Below are positions 42,522-52,656 of a DNA stretch of 64,000 nucleotides, in pieces. The stretch is from contig NZ_JAJHPU010000043.1 in NCBI RefSeq assembly GCF_020831405.1, positions 434,001 through 498,000 on the forward strand, given 5' to 3'. Both the position numbers and the translations under genes were made by a program. The DNA comes from Pseudomonas oryzagri. Its GTDB lineage: Bacteria > Pseudomonadota > Gammaproteobacteria > Pseudomonadales > Pseudomonadaceae. The notes below the pieces were generated by a model that was given only the letters and a program-made list of their open reading frames with translations, was not told the DNA's origin and searched no databases. Positions within the stretch are counted from its first letter, which is position 1; every line of letters begins with the position of its first letter.

Positions 42522-45500
42522 ATGCAGGACAATGAGGTGATGCCGGGGCTCATGGTGGTGCACGGCAACCGCCTGGAGGAGTTACGGGAACTGGCGGTGG
42601 CATGGATGCAGAGTCATCCGCTCGCGCCGTTGGAGAACGAGGTGGTGCTGGTACAGAGCAACGGCATCGCCCAGTGGTTGAAGTTGGCACTGGCCGCCCA
42701 GGACGGTTGCGGCATCGCCGCTGCCGTGCAGGTCGAACTGCCGGCGCGCTTTCTCTGGCAGTGCTACCGAGCTGTGCTCGGTGGCGACGCCATCCCCCGC
42801 GAATCCCCGCTCGACAAGGCGCCGCTGACCTGGCGCCTGATGCGCCTGCTGCCCGGACTGCTGGAGGACGAAGCCTTCGCTCCGCTGCAGCGTTTCCTCG
42901 AGGACGACGACGACCTGCGCAAGCGCCACCAATTGGCCGAGCGCCTCGCCGACCTGTTCGACCAGTATCAGGTGTACCGCGCCGACTGGCTGGCCGACTG
43001 GGCCGAGGGGCGCGACCAGCTGCGCCCCTCGCGCGGCGGCGTCAAGGAAGTGCCGGCGGCGGCGCGCTGGCAGCCGGCGCTGTGGCGCGCGCTGCTGGCC
43101 GACGTCGGCGGCGAGCAGCTGGCCGAGAGCCGTGCCGGCGTGCACCCGCGCTTCGTCGAGCGCCTGCGCAGCGTCGACAGTCGGCCGCGTGGCCTGCCGC
43201 GCCGGGTGGTGGTGTTCGGGATTTCCTCGCTGCCGGCGCAGACCGTCGAGGCGCTCGCCGCCCTGGCGCGCTTCAGCCAGGTGCTGCTGTGCGTACACAA
43301 CCCCTGCCAGCATCACTGGGGCGACATCGTTCCCGACCAGGACCTGCTGCGCCACCAGTACCGCCGCCAGCGGCACAAGACCGGCCGGACGCCGGGCCTG
43401 TCGGCCGACGAACTGCACCAGTACGCCCATCCGCTGCTGGCCGCCTGGGGCAAGCAGGGCCGCGACTACATCAACCTGCTCGACCAGCACGACGACCCCG
43501 AGTACTACCGCGCGCGCTTCGCCGCCCTCGGCCAGCGCATCGACCTGTTCGCCCCCGGCGACTGCAGCCACCTGCTCGGCCAGCTGCAGGACGACATCCT
43601 CGAGTTGCGCCCGCTGGCCGAATCTCTCGAACGCTGGAAAGCGACGCCGATCGAGCCGAGCAGGGACCGCTCGCTGCGCTTCCATATCGCCCACAGCGCC
43701 CAGCGCGAGGTGGAAATCCTGCACGACCAGTTGCTGGCCTGCTTCGCCGCCGACGCGACGCTGCGCCCGCGCGAAATCATCGTCATGGTCCCCGACGTCA
43801 ACGCCTACGCGCCGCACATCCAGGCGGTGTTCGGCCAGTACGCCCAGGACGATTCGCGCTACATCCCCTTCACCCTGGCCGACCAGGGCCAGCGTGGCTG
43901 CGAGCCGCTGCTGATCGCCGTCGAGCATCTGCTCCGGCTGCCGGAGGGGCGGCTGGCGGTCAGCGAGGTGCTCGACCTGCTCGACGTACCGGCGCTGCGC
44001 GCGCGCTTTTCCATCGACGAGAGCGAAGTGCCGACCCTGCGCCGCTGGATCGGCGGCGCCGGCGTGCGCTGGGGGCTGGACGCCGAGCGGCGCGCCGCGC
44101 TCGGCCTGCCGGACGGCCTGGAACAGAACACCTGGCGCTTCGGCCTGCGCCGCATGCTGCTCGGCTACGCGGTGGGGCGCGGCACGGCCTGCTCCGGCAT
44201 CGAGCCCTACGACGAGATCGGCGGCCTGGACGCCGCCCTGATCGGCCCGCTGGTCGGCCTTCTGGATGCGCTCGACGCCCTGCATCGCCGGCTCGCCAAG
44301 CCCGCCGCGCCGCACGCCTGGGGCGGGATCCTGCGCGGCCTGCTCGGCGACTTCTTCTGCGCGCAGAGCGAGCGCGACGAGACCCTGCTCGGCCAGCTCG
44401 GCGAGGCGCTGGATGGCTGGCTGGAATTGTGCGCCGGCGTCGGCCTGGAGGAGCCGCTGCCGCTCACCGTGGCTCGCGAGGCGTGGCTCGGCAGCCTCGA
44501 CGAGGGTCGCCTCAGCCAGCGTTTTTTGGCCGGCGCGGTGAATTTCTGCACCCTGATGCCGATGCGCGCCATTCCGTTCCGCATGGTCTGCCTGCTCGGC
44601 ATGAACGACGGCGACTATCCGCGCAGCGTGACGCCGCTGGACTTCGACCTGATGGCTGGCGACTACCGCCCGGGCGATCGCTCGCGCCGCGAGGACGACC
44701 GCTACCTGCTGCTCGAGGCGCTGCTCGCCTGCCGCGAGCAGCTGTACGTCAGCTGGGTGGGACGCAGCGTCCGCGACAACAGCGAGCGGCCGGCCTCGGT
44801 GCTGATCAGCCAGCTGCGCGACCACCTGGCCGGCGGCTGGACGCTCGCGGGCGGCGGCGACCTGTTGCACGCGCTGACCACCGTGCACCCGCTGCAGCCG
44901 TTCAGCCGCGACTACTTCTCCGCGGCCGATCCGGCGTTGTTCAGCTACGCCCGCGAGTGGGCCGAGCTGCATCGGCCGGTCAGCGCCGAGGAGCCGGGTC
45001 GGGCGCTGCCGCCGTTCCAGGCCGGCGCGCCGCTGGCGCTGGAGACCCTGCAGAGCTTCCTGCGCGACCCGGTCAAACACTTCTTCACCCAGCGCCTCAA
45101 GGTGCACCTCGACGAGGACGCCCAGGCGCAGCTCGACGAGGAGCCGTTCGGCCTCGACGCGCTGCAGCTGCACCAGCTGCGCCAGACGCTGCTCGGGGCC
45201 GCCAGCCTGGCGCTGGAAGAGGGCGCCGAGCGGGTCGAGCCGGCGTTGCGGGACGCGGCCCGGCGCCTGCAGCGCAGCGGCCAGCTGCCGATGGCCGGCT
45301 TCGGCGAGCGCCTCTGCGAACAGGTGCTGGCGCCGCTGCCGGTGCAGATGCAGCGCTACCAGGCGCTGCTCGCCCTGTGGCCGGAGCGGCTGGTGTCGCC
45401 CAGGCCGCTGCGCTTCGCCCATGCCGGCGTCGCGCTGGACGGCTGGCTGGGTGGCCTGCGCAGTCGCGGCGACGATGGCGAGCTGGCGCGTATCGAGCTG

Positions 45501-45974
45501 CAGCCCGGCGATCTCGGCAAGGACAAGAGCTGGAAGTGGCATCGCCTGCTGCGTCCCTGGGTGGCCCACGTCGCCGCCGCGGCCTGCGGCCTGACGCTGA
45601 CCACCCTGCTGGTCGGCGAGGACGTCAGCCTGCGCTTCGCCCCGCTCGAACCGGCGCAGGCGCAGGCCATCCTGCGCCGCTGGCTGGAGGGCTACGCGAC
45701 CGGCCTCAATGCCCCGCTGCCGGTGGCGCTGAAGACCGCCATCGCCTGGCTGGCCGCCGGCGACGAGGACAAGGCGCTCAAGGCCGCCAGCGAAACCTAC
45801 GAGGGCGGCTTCCAGCGCACCGGCGAGGTCGGGCAGAGCGCCAGCCTCGCCCGCCAGTACCCGGACTTCGCCGTGCTCAGCGCCGACGGCGATTTCCAGG
45901 CCTGGAGCCAGGATCTCTACCAGGCGCTGCTGCAAGCCGACATCGACGACCTCAAGGAGGAGGCCTGCGCATGA
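42522..45974 (+). CDS. recC: Exodeoxyribonuclease V subunit RecC
   Basis: RecC holds the RecBCD complex together and reads Chi through a helicase-like fold that has lost its catalytic motifs. The 1150-residue length fits. Typical segments include VVLVQSNGIAQWLKLALA near the N-terminus, FLWQCYRAVLGG, VVVFGISSLPAQTVEALAAL, IPFRMVCLLGMNDGDYPRS and PFQAGAPLALETLQSFLRDP. The start is the ATG of MQDNEVMPGLMV, with GGGAGCGGG upstream. It overlaps recB by 4 bp (ATGA); order recC-recB-recD as in pseudomonads. Confidence 0.96.
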   Translation: MQDNEVMPGLMVVHGNRLEELRELAVAWMQSHPLAPLENEVVLVQSNGIAQWLKLALAAQDGCGIAAAVQVELPARFLWQCYRAVLGGDAIPRESPLDKAPLTWRLMRLLPGLLEDEAFAPLQRFLEDDDDLRKRHQLAERLADLFDQYQVYRADWLADWAEGRDQLRPSRGGVKEVPAAARWQPALWRALLADVGGEQLAESRAGVHPRFVERLRSVDSRPRGLPRRVVVFGISSLPAQTVEALAALARFSQVLLCVHNPCQHHWGDIVPDQDLLRHQYRRQRHKTGRTPGLSADELHQYAHPLLAAWGKQGRDYINLLDQHDDPEYYRARFAALGQRIDLFAPGDCSHLLGQLQDDILELRPLAESLERWKATPIEPSRDRSLRFHIAHSAQREVEILHDQLLACFAADATLRPREIIVMVPDVNAYAPHIQAVFGQYAQDDSRYIPFTLADQGQRGCEPLLIAVEHLLRLPEGRLAVSEVLDLLDVPALRARFSIDESEVPTLRRWIGGAGVRWGLDAERRAALGLPDGLEQNTWRFGLRRMLLGYAVGRGTACSGIEPYDEIGGLDAALIGPLVGLLDALDALHRRLAKPAAPHAWGGILRGLLGDFFCAQSERDETLLGQLGEALDGWLELCAGVGLEEPLPLTVAREAWLGSLDEGRLSQRFLAGAVNFCTLMPMRAIPFRMVCLLGMNDGDYPRSVTPLDFDLMAGDYRPGDRSRREDDRYLLLEALLACREQLYVSWVGRSVRDNSERPASVLISQLRDHLAGGWTLAGGGDLLHALTTVHPLQPFSRDYFSAADPALFSYAREWAELHRPVSAEEPGRALPPFQAGAPLALETLQSFLRDPVKHFFTQRLKVHLDEDAQAQLDEEPFGLDALQLHQLRQTLLGAASLALEEGAERVEPALRDAARRLQRSGQLPMAGFGERLCEQVLAPLPVQMQRYQALLALWPERLVSPRPLRFAHAGVALDGWLGGLRSRGDDGELARIELQPGDLGKDKSWKWHRLLRPWVAHVAAAACGLTLTTLLVGEDVSLRFAPLEPAQAQAILRRWLEGYATGLNAPLPVALKTAIAWLAAGDEDKALKAASETYEGGFQRTGEVGQSASLARQYPDFAVLSADGDFQAWSQDLYQALLQADIDDLKEEACA

Positions 45975-48900
45975 GCCAGACCCCGCACGACGACCGCCCG
46001 CTGGCGCTGCGCTTCCCCCTGCGCGGCAGCCGGCTGATCGAGGCCAGCGCCGGCACCGGCAAGACCTTCACCATATCCGCGCTGTACCTGCGCCTGGTGC
46101 TCGGCCACGGCGGCGAGGAAGCCGGGTTCGCCCGCGAGCTGTTGCCGCCGGAAATCCTCGTGGTGACTTTCACCGACGCCGCCACCCGCGAGCTGCGCGA
46201 CCGAATCCGCGCCCGCCTGGTCGAGGCGGCCAAGGTGTTCCGCGCGCAGGAGGAAGGCGACGACCTGCTGCAGCAGCTGCGCGACGATTTCTTGCCCGAA
46301 CGCTGGCCGGCCTGCGCCCGCCGCCTGGAGGTCGCCGCGCAGTGGATGGACGAGGCGGCGGTGTCGACCATTCACGGCTGGTGCCAGCGCATGCTGCGCG
46401 AGCACGCCTTCGACAGCGGCAGCCTGTTCACCCAGACCCTGGAGACCGACCAGAGCGCGCTGCTCGCCGAGGTGGTGCGCGACTATTGGCGTCAGCAGTG
46501 TTATCCGCTGCAGGGCGCCGCACTGGTGTGGGTCATGAATCACTGGCAGCACCCCGACAAGCTGCTCAAGGACAGGTTGCGTCCGCTGCTCGGCGAGGTC
46601 GGCGAGCCGCCGGCCTACGCGCTGGGCACGCTGCTCGACGCGGCGCTGGCCGAGCAGGCTCGCCAGCTGAGTGAGCTCAAGGCGCCATGGGCGGCCTGGG
46701 CCGACGAGCTGGAGCGCGAGCTGGACGCCGCGGTGGCCGCCAAGGCGGTGGACGGGCGCAAGATCCAGGCGCGCTACTACCAGCCCTGGTTCGCCAAGCT
46801 GCGCGAATGGGCCGCCGGCGAGGAGGCGGCGCTGGATCTGGGCAGCGGTTTCACCCGGCTGACCGCGGACGGCCTGGCCGAGGCCTGGAAGAAGGGCGCG
46901 CCGCCGGCGCATGCGGCGCTGGAGGCCATGCGCGAGCTGCCGCGGCGCCTGCGCGCGCTGGGCGGCCCGGCCGAGGAGGCGCTGCGCCACGCCGCCGCCT
47001 GGGTCGGCCAGCGTTTCGACCAGGAGAAGCGCCGCCGCGCCGAGATGGGCTTCGACGACATCCTCGTGCGCCTGGACGCCGCCCTGCAGGGCGCCAACGG
47101 CGCGCGGCTGGCCGAGGTGATTCGCGGCCAGTTCCCGGTGGCGCTGATCGACGAATTCCAGGACACCGATCCGCTGCAGTACCGCATCTTCGACACCGTC
47201 TACCGCATCGAGGCCAACGACGCCGCGGTCGGGCTGTTCCTGATCGGCGACCCCAAGCAGGCGATCTACGCCTTCCGCGGCGCCGACATCCACACCTACC
47301 TGCGGGCCCGCTACGCCACTGAGGGCCGCCACGCCGACCTGGATACCAACTTCCGTTCCAGCCAGGCGCTGGTCGACGCGGTCAACCGGGTGTTCCAGCT
47401 GGCCGAAGGGCGCGGCGAGGGGGGCGGCGCCTTCCTGTTCCGCGAAGCGGGAGGCAATCCGCTGCCGTTCCTGGAGGTCAAGGCGCGCGGGCGCAAGGAA
47501 GTCTGGCAGGTCGAGGGAGAGCGCCCGCCGGCGCTGACCCTCTGGCAGCTGCCCAGCGACGAGCCGCTGGCCGCCACCACCTATCGCAGCGAGATGGCCG
47601 CGCGCGCGGCCAGCGAGATCGCCCGTCTGCTGACCCTCGGCCAGCAGGGCCAGGCCGGGTTCGCCACGGCGGAGCGCTTCGCCGCGCTGCAGCCCAGCGA
47701 CATCGCCGTGCTGGTGCGCGACCGCAAGGAGGCCGAGGCGATCCGCGGCCAGCTGTACCAGCGCGGGGTGCGCAGCGTCTATCTGTCGGACAAGGATTCG
47801 GTGTTCGCCAGCCAGGAAGCCCGGGATCTGCTGCTGTGGCTGCGCGCCTGCGCCGAGCCGGACGTCGACCGTCCGCTGCGCGCCGCGCTGGCCAGCCGCA
47901 GCCTCGACCTGGCGCTGGCCGAGCTGGAGCAGCTCAACCAGGACGAGCGCATCTGGGAGCAACGGGTCATGCAGTTCCGCGCCTATCGCCAGCGCTGGCA
48001 ACGCCAGGGCGTGCTGCCGATGCTGCGCCAGCTGCTACACGACTTCGAGCTGCCGCAGCGGCTGATGGCGCGCGTCGACGGCGAGCGTTCGCTGACCAAC
48101 CTGCTGCACCTGGCCGAACTGCTGCAAATGGCGGCCGCCGAGCTGGATGGCGAGCAGGCGCTGATCCGCCACCTCGCCGAGCTGCTGGCCGGCGAGGCCG
48201 AGGCGGCCGACGAGCAGGTGCTGCGCCTGGAGAGCGACGCCGCGCTGGTCCGGGTGGTGACCATCCACAAGTCCAAGGGCCTCGAGTATCCGCTGGTGTT
48301 CCTGCCGTTCATCTGCGCCTTCCGCCCCATGGAAGGCGGCAAGCCGCTGACGGTCCACGATGGCGAGCGGCGCCGCCTGGTGCTCAACCCGGACGAGGCG
48401 ACCGTCGAGCGCGCCGACCGCGAGCGCCTCGCCGAGGAGCTGCGCCTGCTCTACGTGGCGCTCACCCGCGCCCGCCACGCCTGCTGGCTGGGGGTCGCCG
48501 ACCTCAAGGACGGCCGCGCCCGCCACTCCGGGCTGCACCGTTCGGCGCTCGGCTACCTGCTGGGCGGCGGACCCGCGCTGGAGTCCAGTGCAGCGCTGGC
48601 CCAGTGGCTGGCGCCGCTGGCGGTGGCGGGGCAGAGCGCCGTGCTGCCGGCGCCGGAGAGCAGCGACGCGCGCTTCGTCGAACAGGCCGCCAGCCAGGCC
48701 GAGCCGCGCTGGCGCACGCCGGCGCGCAAGGCCGCCGAGCACTGGTGGATCGCTTCCTACAGCGCCCTGCGCACCGGCGAGATCGAGGCGCCGCCGGCCA
48801 GCCGCTTCGACGATGCCGCGCCGGACAGCCCGGCGGCGCAGAAGGCGGGCGACGACGAGCGCGAGAACCTCGTCGTGCCGCTGCGGGCCAACGAGGCGCC

Positions 48901-49651
48901 GAGCCTGCACCGCTTCCCGCGCGGTCCCGGCCCGGGCACCTTCCTGCACGGCCTGCTGGAAATGGCCGGCCGCGAGGGCTTCGCCGAGTTCGCCGCAGCG
49001 CCGGCGCGGCTGCGCGAGCAGATCGCCCGGCGCTGCCAGCTGCGCGGGCTGACCGCGTGGATCGAGCCGCTCGCCGACTGGCTGCTCGACCTCATCGCCC
49101 GGCCGCTGGCATTGGGCACCGGGGAGGCGGTGGTGCTGGCGCAGCTCGCCAGCTACCAGCCGGAGCTGGAGTTCTGGTTCGAGGCCCGTCGGGTCGATGT
49201 GCTCAAGGTCGACGAACTGGTGAAGCAGCACGTGCTGCCCGGCCTGGCGCGCCCGGCGCTTGTCAAGGACCAGCTCAACGGCATGTTCAAGGGCTTCATC
49301 GACCTGGTGTTCGAGCACGAGGGGCGTTACTACGTGGTCGACTACAAGTCCAACTGGCTGGGCGAGGACGACACGGTCTACACCGCCGAGGCGATGGCGG
49401 CGGCGGTGGCCGCCCATCGCTACGACCTGCAGTACGTGCTCTACCTGCTGGCGCTGCACCGTCAACTCCAGCTGCGCCTGCCCGACTACGACTACGACCG
49501 CCACGTGGGCGGTGCGCTCTACCTGTTCCTGCGCGGCAGCCGCGCGGCCGGGCAGGGCATCCATCACGCCCGCCCGCCGCGGGTGCTGATCGAGGCGCTG
49601 GATGCGCTGTTCAAGGGTGAACAAGCCGAGCACGCGGAGGCCGTGGCATGA
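45971..49651 (+). CDS. recB: Exodeoxyribonuclease V subunit RecB (helicase-nuclease)
   Basis: The 1226-residue protein unwinds 3'-5' and carries the single nuclease domain of RecBCD. UvrD-type helicase motifs are ASAGTGKTFTISALYLRL (~residue 25), LVVTFTDAATRELRDRIRA, STIHGWCQRMLREHAF, ALIDEFQDTDPLQYRIFD and VVTIHKSKGLEYPLVFLPF. The C-terminal nuclease has FLHGLLEMAGREGF and FKGFIDLVFEHEGRYYVVDY-KSNWLG, with the metal-binding Asp and Lys. Starts inside recC and its stop overlaps the recD ATG. Confidence 0.97.
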   Translation: MSQTPHDDRPLALRFPLRGSRLIEASAGTGKTFTISALYLRLVLGHGGEEAGFARELLPPEILVVTFTDAATRELRDRIRARLVEAAKVFRAQEEGDDLLQQLRDDFLPERWPACARRLEVAAQWMDEAAVSTIHGWCQRMLREHAFDSGSLFTQTLETDQSALLAEVVRDYWRQQCYPLQGAALVWVMNHWQHPDKLLKDRLRPLLGEVGEPPAYALGTLLDAALAEQARQLSELKAPWAAWADELERELDAAVAAKAVDGRKIQARYYQPWFAKLREWAAGEEAALDLGSGFTRLTADGLAEAWKKGAPPAHAALEAMRELPRRLRALGGPAEEALRHAAAWVGQRFDQEKRRRAEMGFDDILVRLDAALQGANGARLAEVIRGQFPVALIDEFQDTDPLQYRIFDTVYRIEANDAAVGLFLIGDPKQAIYAFRGADIHTYLRARYATEGRHADLDTNFRSSQALVDAVNRVFQLAEGRGEGGGAFLFREAGGNPLPFLEVKARGRKEVWQVEGERPPALTLWQLPSDEPLAATTYRSEMAARAASEIARLLTLGQQGQAGFATAERFAALQPSDIAVLVRDRKEAEAIRGQLYQRGVRSVYLSDKDSVFASQEARDLLLWLRACAEPDVDRPLRAALASRSLDLALAELEQLNQDERIWEQRVMQFRAYRQRWQRQGVLPMLRQLLHDFELPQRLMARVDGERSLTNLLHLAELLQMAAAELDGEQALIRHLAELLAGEAEAADEQVLRLESDAALVRVVTIHKSKGLEYPLVFLPFICAFRPMEGGKPLTVHDGERRRLVLNPDEATVERADRERLAEELRLLYVALTRARHACWLGVADLKDGRARHSGLHRSALGYLLGGGPALESSAALAQWLAPLAVAGQSAVLPAPESSDARFVEQAASQAEPRWRTPARKAAEHWWIASYSALRTGEIEAPPASRFDDAAPDSPAAQKAGDDERENLVVPLRANEAPSLHRFPRGPGPGTFLHGLLEMAGREGFAEFAAAPARLREQIARRCQLRGLTAWIEPLADWLLDLIARPLALGTGEAVVLAQLASYQPELEFWFEARRVDVLKVDELVKQHVLPGLARPALVKDQLNGMFKGFIDLVFEHEGRYYVVDYKSNWLGEDDTVYTAEAMAAAVAAHRYDLQYVLYLLALHRQLQLRLPDYDYDRHVGGALYLFLRGSRAAGQGIHHARPPRVLIEALDALFKGEQAEHAEAVA

Positions 49652-51762
49652 TCGAACAACTGTCCCTGGACATGGACGCGGCTCCGGTCGCGGAGCTGGC
49701 CAGTAACACCGCGCTGTTGGCGTTGCTGGACGAATGGGTGGCGCGCGGCTGGCTGCGCGCCCTCGACCGCGCGCTGGTGGCCTTCTTCGCCGAACTGGAC
49801 GACGCCAGCCCGCCGCTGGTCCTGCTGGCCGGCGCGCTGGCCAGCCACCAGCTCGGCCACGGTCACGTCTGCCTGGACCTGACCGCTACCCTGGCCAGCC
49901 CCGACTTCGCCCTGTCGCTGCCGCCGGAGGGCGAGGACGGGGCGCGGGCGACCCTGCTGCCCTCGCAGGTGCTCGCCGGTATCCATCTGGCCGACTGGCT
50001 GGCCGCCCTGCGCGGCAGCCGCCTGGTGTGCGCGGACGGTGCCGGCGAGGAGGCGCCGCTGGTGCTGCGCGGCGAGCGTCTGTACCTGCGCCGCTACTGG
50101 AACTACGAGCGCTCGGTGGCGGCCATCCTCGGCGCGCGCCTGGGCGATGCCCCGGCGCTGCCGGACGACCTGCCGGCCCGCCTGGCGCGGCTGTTCCCCG
50201 AGCCGCTGCAGGTCGACGGCGAACGCCAGACCGACTGGCAGAAACTGGCCTGCGCGCTGGCCGCGCGCGGCAGCTTCGGCCTGGTCACCGGCGGCCCCGG
50301 CACCGGCAAGACCACCACGGTGGTGCGCCTCCTGGCGCTCCTGCAGGAACCGGCGCTGGCCGCTGGCCAGCCACTGCGCATCCACCTCGCCGCGCCCACC
50401 GGCAAGGCCGCCGCGCGGCTCACCGAATCCATCGGCGCGCAGGTCGCCTCGTTGCCGGTCGACGACGCGGTGCGCGCGCAGATCCCCAGCGAGGTCACCA
50501 CCCTGCACCGTCTGCTCGGCAGCCTGCCGGACAGCCGCCACTTCCGGCACCACGCCGGCAATCCGCTGCCGCTCGACGTGCTGGTGGTCGACGAGGCCTC
50601 GATGATCGACCTGGAGATGATGGCCTGCCTGCTCGACGCCCTGCCGCGCCACGCCCGGCTGGTGCTGCTCGGCGACAAGGACCAGCTGGCCTCGGTGGAG
50701 GCCGGCGCGCTGCTCGGCGACCTGTGCCGCGACGCCGAGGGCGGTTTCTACGCGCCGGAGATCTGCGCCTGGCTGGAGGAGGTCGGCGGCGAGAGGCTGG
50801 CCGACCCGGCGCTGCGTGTCGGCGAGGCCACGTGCCGGCCGCTGGCTCAGCGCACCGTGATGCTGCGTCATTCGCGGCGCTTCGGCAGCGCCTCGGGCAT
50901 CGGCCGCCTGGCCCGCGCGGTCAACGCCCGCACGCCGGAGCTGGCGCGCGAAATTCTTGCCGAAGGCAATCCCGACCTGCACCTGCTGTCCCTGCGCGGC
51001 GAGCAGGACACCGGCCTGGAGAGTCTGCTACTGGAGGGCCTGCCGGCGCGCGGCGCCGAGCCGCAGAGCGGCAGGCCGCAGGGCTATGTCCACTATCTGA
51101 ACGTGCTGCACGACAGCCGTCCGACCGGCGACTGCGCGGCGGACTGGACGCAGTGGGCGCAGCGGGTGCTCCAGGCCTTCGACGAGTTCCAGCTGCTCTG
51201 CGCGGTGCGCAAGGGGCCATGGGGCGTCGAGGGACTCAATCCGCGCATCGCCAGCGCGCTGCATCGGCGCGGCCTGCTGGAGGGCGAATATGGCTGGTAC
51301 GAGGGGCGGCCGGTGCTGGTCACCCGCAACGACTACAGCCTGGGACTGATGAACGGCGACATCGGCATCGCCCTGCGCCTGCCCGAGCCGGGCGCGCGCG
51401 AGGGCGAGGAAGCGCGCACCGTGCTGCGCGTGGTATTCCCGCGCAACGACGGCAGCGGCGGCCTGCGCCACATCCTGCCCAGCCGGCTGAATGCGGTGGA
51501 GACGGTGTTCGCCATGACCGTGCACAAGTCGCAGGGTTCGGAGTTCGCCCACACCGCGCTGATCCTGCCCGACACCCTCAACCCGGTGCTGACCAAGGAG
51601 TTGGTGTACACCGGCATCACTCGCGCGCGGCAGTGGTTCAGCCTGATCGAGAGCCGCACCGGGGTGTTCGACGAGGCGGTGCGCCGTCAGGTGGAGCGGC
51701 GCAGCGGGCTGATGGAGGCGTTGACGCCGCTGTTGGCCGAGGTTTCCGCGGGGGTCGCCTGA
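49648..51762 (+). CDS. recD: Exodeoxyribonuclease V subunit RecD (5'-3' helicase)
   Basis: A 704-residue superfamily-1B helicase that translocates 5'-3' and controls the response to Chi. Motifs are LVTGGPGTGKTTTVVRLLAL (~residue 212), LAAPTGKAAARLTES, LVVDEASMIDLEMM, LVLLGDKDQLASVEAG, and FAMTVHKSQGSEFAHTAL near the C-terminus. Last gene of the recCBD operon. A sirtuin gene starts ~100 bp downstream on the same strand. Confidence 0.97.
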   Translation: MIEQLSLDMDAAPVAELASNTALLALLDEWVARGWLRALDRALVAFFAELDDASPPLVLLAGALASHQLGHGHVCLDLTATLASPDFALSLPPEGEDGARATLLPSQVLAGIHLADWLAALRGSRLVCADGAGEEAPLVLRGERLYLRRYWNYERSVAAILGARLGDAPALPDDLPARLARLFPEPLQVDGERQTDWQKLACALAARGSFGLVTGGPGTGKTTTVVRLLALLQEPALAAGQPLRIHLAAPTGKAAARLTESIGAQVASLPVDDAVRAQIPSEVTTLHRLLGSLPDSRHFRHHAGNPLPLDVLVVDEASMIDLEMMACLLDALPRHARLVLLGDKDQLASVEAGALLGDLCRDAEGGFYAPEICAWLEEVGGERLADPALRVGEATCRPLAQRTVMLRHSRRFGSASGIGRLARAVNARTPELAREILAEGNPDLHLLSLRGEQDTGLESLLLEGLPARGAEPQSGRPQGYVHYLNVLHDSRPTGDCAADWTQWAQRVLQAFDEFQLLCAVRKGPWGVEGLNPRIASALHRRGLLEGEYGWYEGRPVLVTRNDYSLGLMNGDIGIALRLPEPGAREGEEARTVLRVVFPRNDGSGGLRHILPSRLNAVETVFAMTVHKSQGSEFAHTALILPDTLNPVLTKELVYTGITRARQWFSLIESRTGVFDEAVRRQVERRSGLMEALTPLLAEVSAGVA

Positions 51763-51863
51763 CGGAGGCTGCGGCCGGGCGCGGCGACGGCACGCGGAGC
51801 AGCCGCGCCGGCGCGTACGCCGCCGTGACCGTCGGCATTCTGTTTGAGAGAGGAGAGGAAGGC

Positions 51864-52652
51864 ATGACGGATCTGCAGGCGGTAGCCGAGGCCCTGCGTA
51901 CGGCCCGGCATGTGGTGGTATTCACCGGCGCCGGGGTGTCGGCGGAAAGCGGCATCCCCACCTTCCGCGATGCCCTGACCGGCCTGTGGCAGCGCTTCGA
52001 TCCGGCCGAGTTGGCCACCCCGGAAGCCTTCCGCCGCGATCCCGCGCTGGTCTGGGGCTGGTACGAGTGGCGGCGGGCGCGCGTGCTGGCGGCGCAGCCC
52101 AACCCGGCGCATCGTGCCATCGTCGAACTGGCCGGCCTGGTGCCCCGGCTGACGCTGGTGACCCAGAATGTCGACGACCTGCACGAGCGCGCCGGCAGCG
52201 GCGGCGCCATCCATTTGCACGGCAGCCTGCATGCGCCGCGCTGTTTCGCCTGCGCACGCCCTATCACGGGGCTCGCGGCCGATCTCCGCGAGCCGCAGGA
52301 GGGGCGGCGCATCGACCCGCCGCGCTGCGCCCATTGCGGTGGCCCGGTGCGCCCAGGCGTGGTGTGGTTCGGCGAGGAGTTGCCGACGCAGGCGCTCGAA
52401 CAGGCCTTCGACGCCGCGCAAAGCTGCGACCTGTTGCTGTCGGTGGGTACTTCCGGGGTGGTCTATCCCGCCGCGCAGATTCCCCGGCTCGCCCTGCAGG
52501 CAGGAGCCCGGGTGGTGCACGTCAACATGCAGCCGGTCGAGGTCGGCGGGGCGCGCGAGATGTCGCTGGTCGGCGCGGCGGGCGAGTTGTTGGCGGCCCT
52601 GGTCGAGCGGGTGAAGGCGGCGGACGGCGCCAGTCACTCGCACCCGTCCTGA
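51864..52652 (+). CDS. cobB: NAD-dependent protein deacylase (sirtuin, CobB type)
   Basis: A 262-residue class III deacylase. NAD-binding motifs are VVFTGAGVSAESGIPTFRDA and VTQNVDDLHERAGSGG; the catalytic His is in AIHLHGSLHAPRC; a zinc ribbon is formed by RCFACAR and PPRCAHCGG. YEWRRARVL supplies the Tyr-x-x-Arg pair that in SIRT5-like enzymes recognises succinyl/malonyl-lysine. Note that 'cobB' here is the sirtuin, unrelated to the cobalamin a,c-diamide synthase. Strong ribosome-binding site AGGAGAGGAAGG. Confidence 0.93.
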   Translation: MTDLQAVAEALRTARHVVVFTGAGVSAESGIPTFRDALTGLWQRFDPAELATPEAFRRDPALVWGWYEWRRARVLAAQPNPAHRAIVELAGLVPRLTLVTQNVDDLHERAGSGGAIHLHGSLHAPRCFACARPITGLAADLREPQEGRRIDPPRCAHCGGPVRPGVVWFGEELPTQALEQAFDAAQSCDLLLSVGTSGVVYPAAQIPRLALQAGARVVHVNMQPVEVGGAREMSLVGAAGELLAALVERVKAADGASHSHPS

Positions 52653-52656
52653 ACAA

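Noticed and set aside
42602-49651. Single 2349-codon open frame on the plus strand
   Set aside because: It is recB preceded by a high-GC shadow frame running through recC; RecB motifs and a normal start begin only at 45971.
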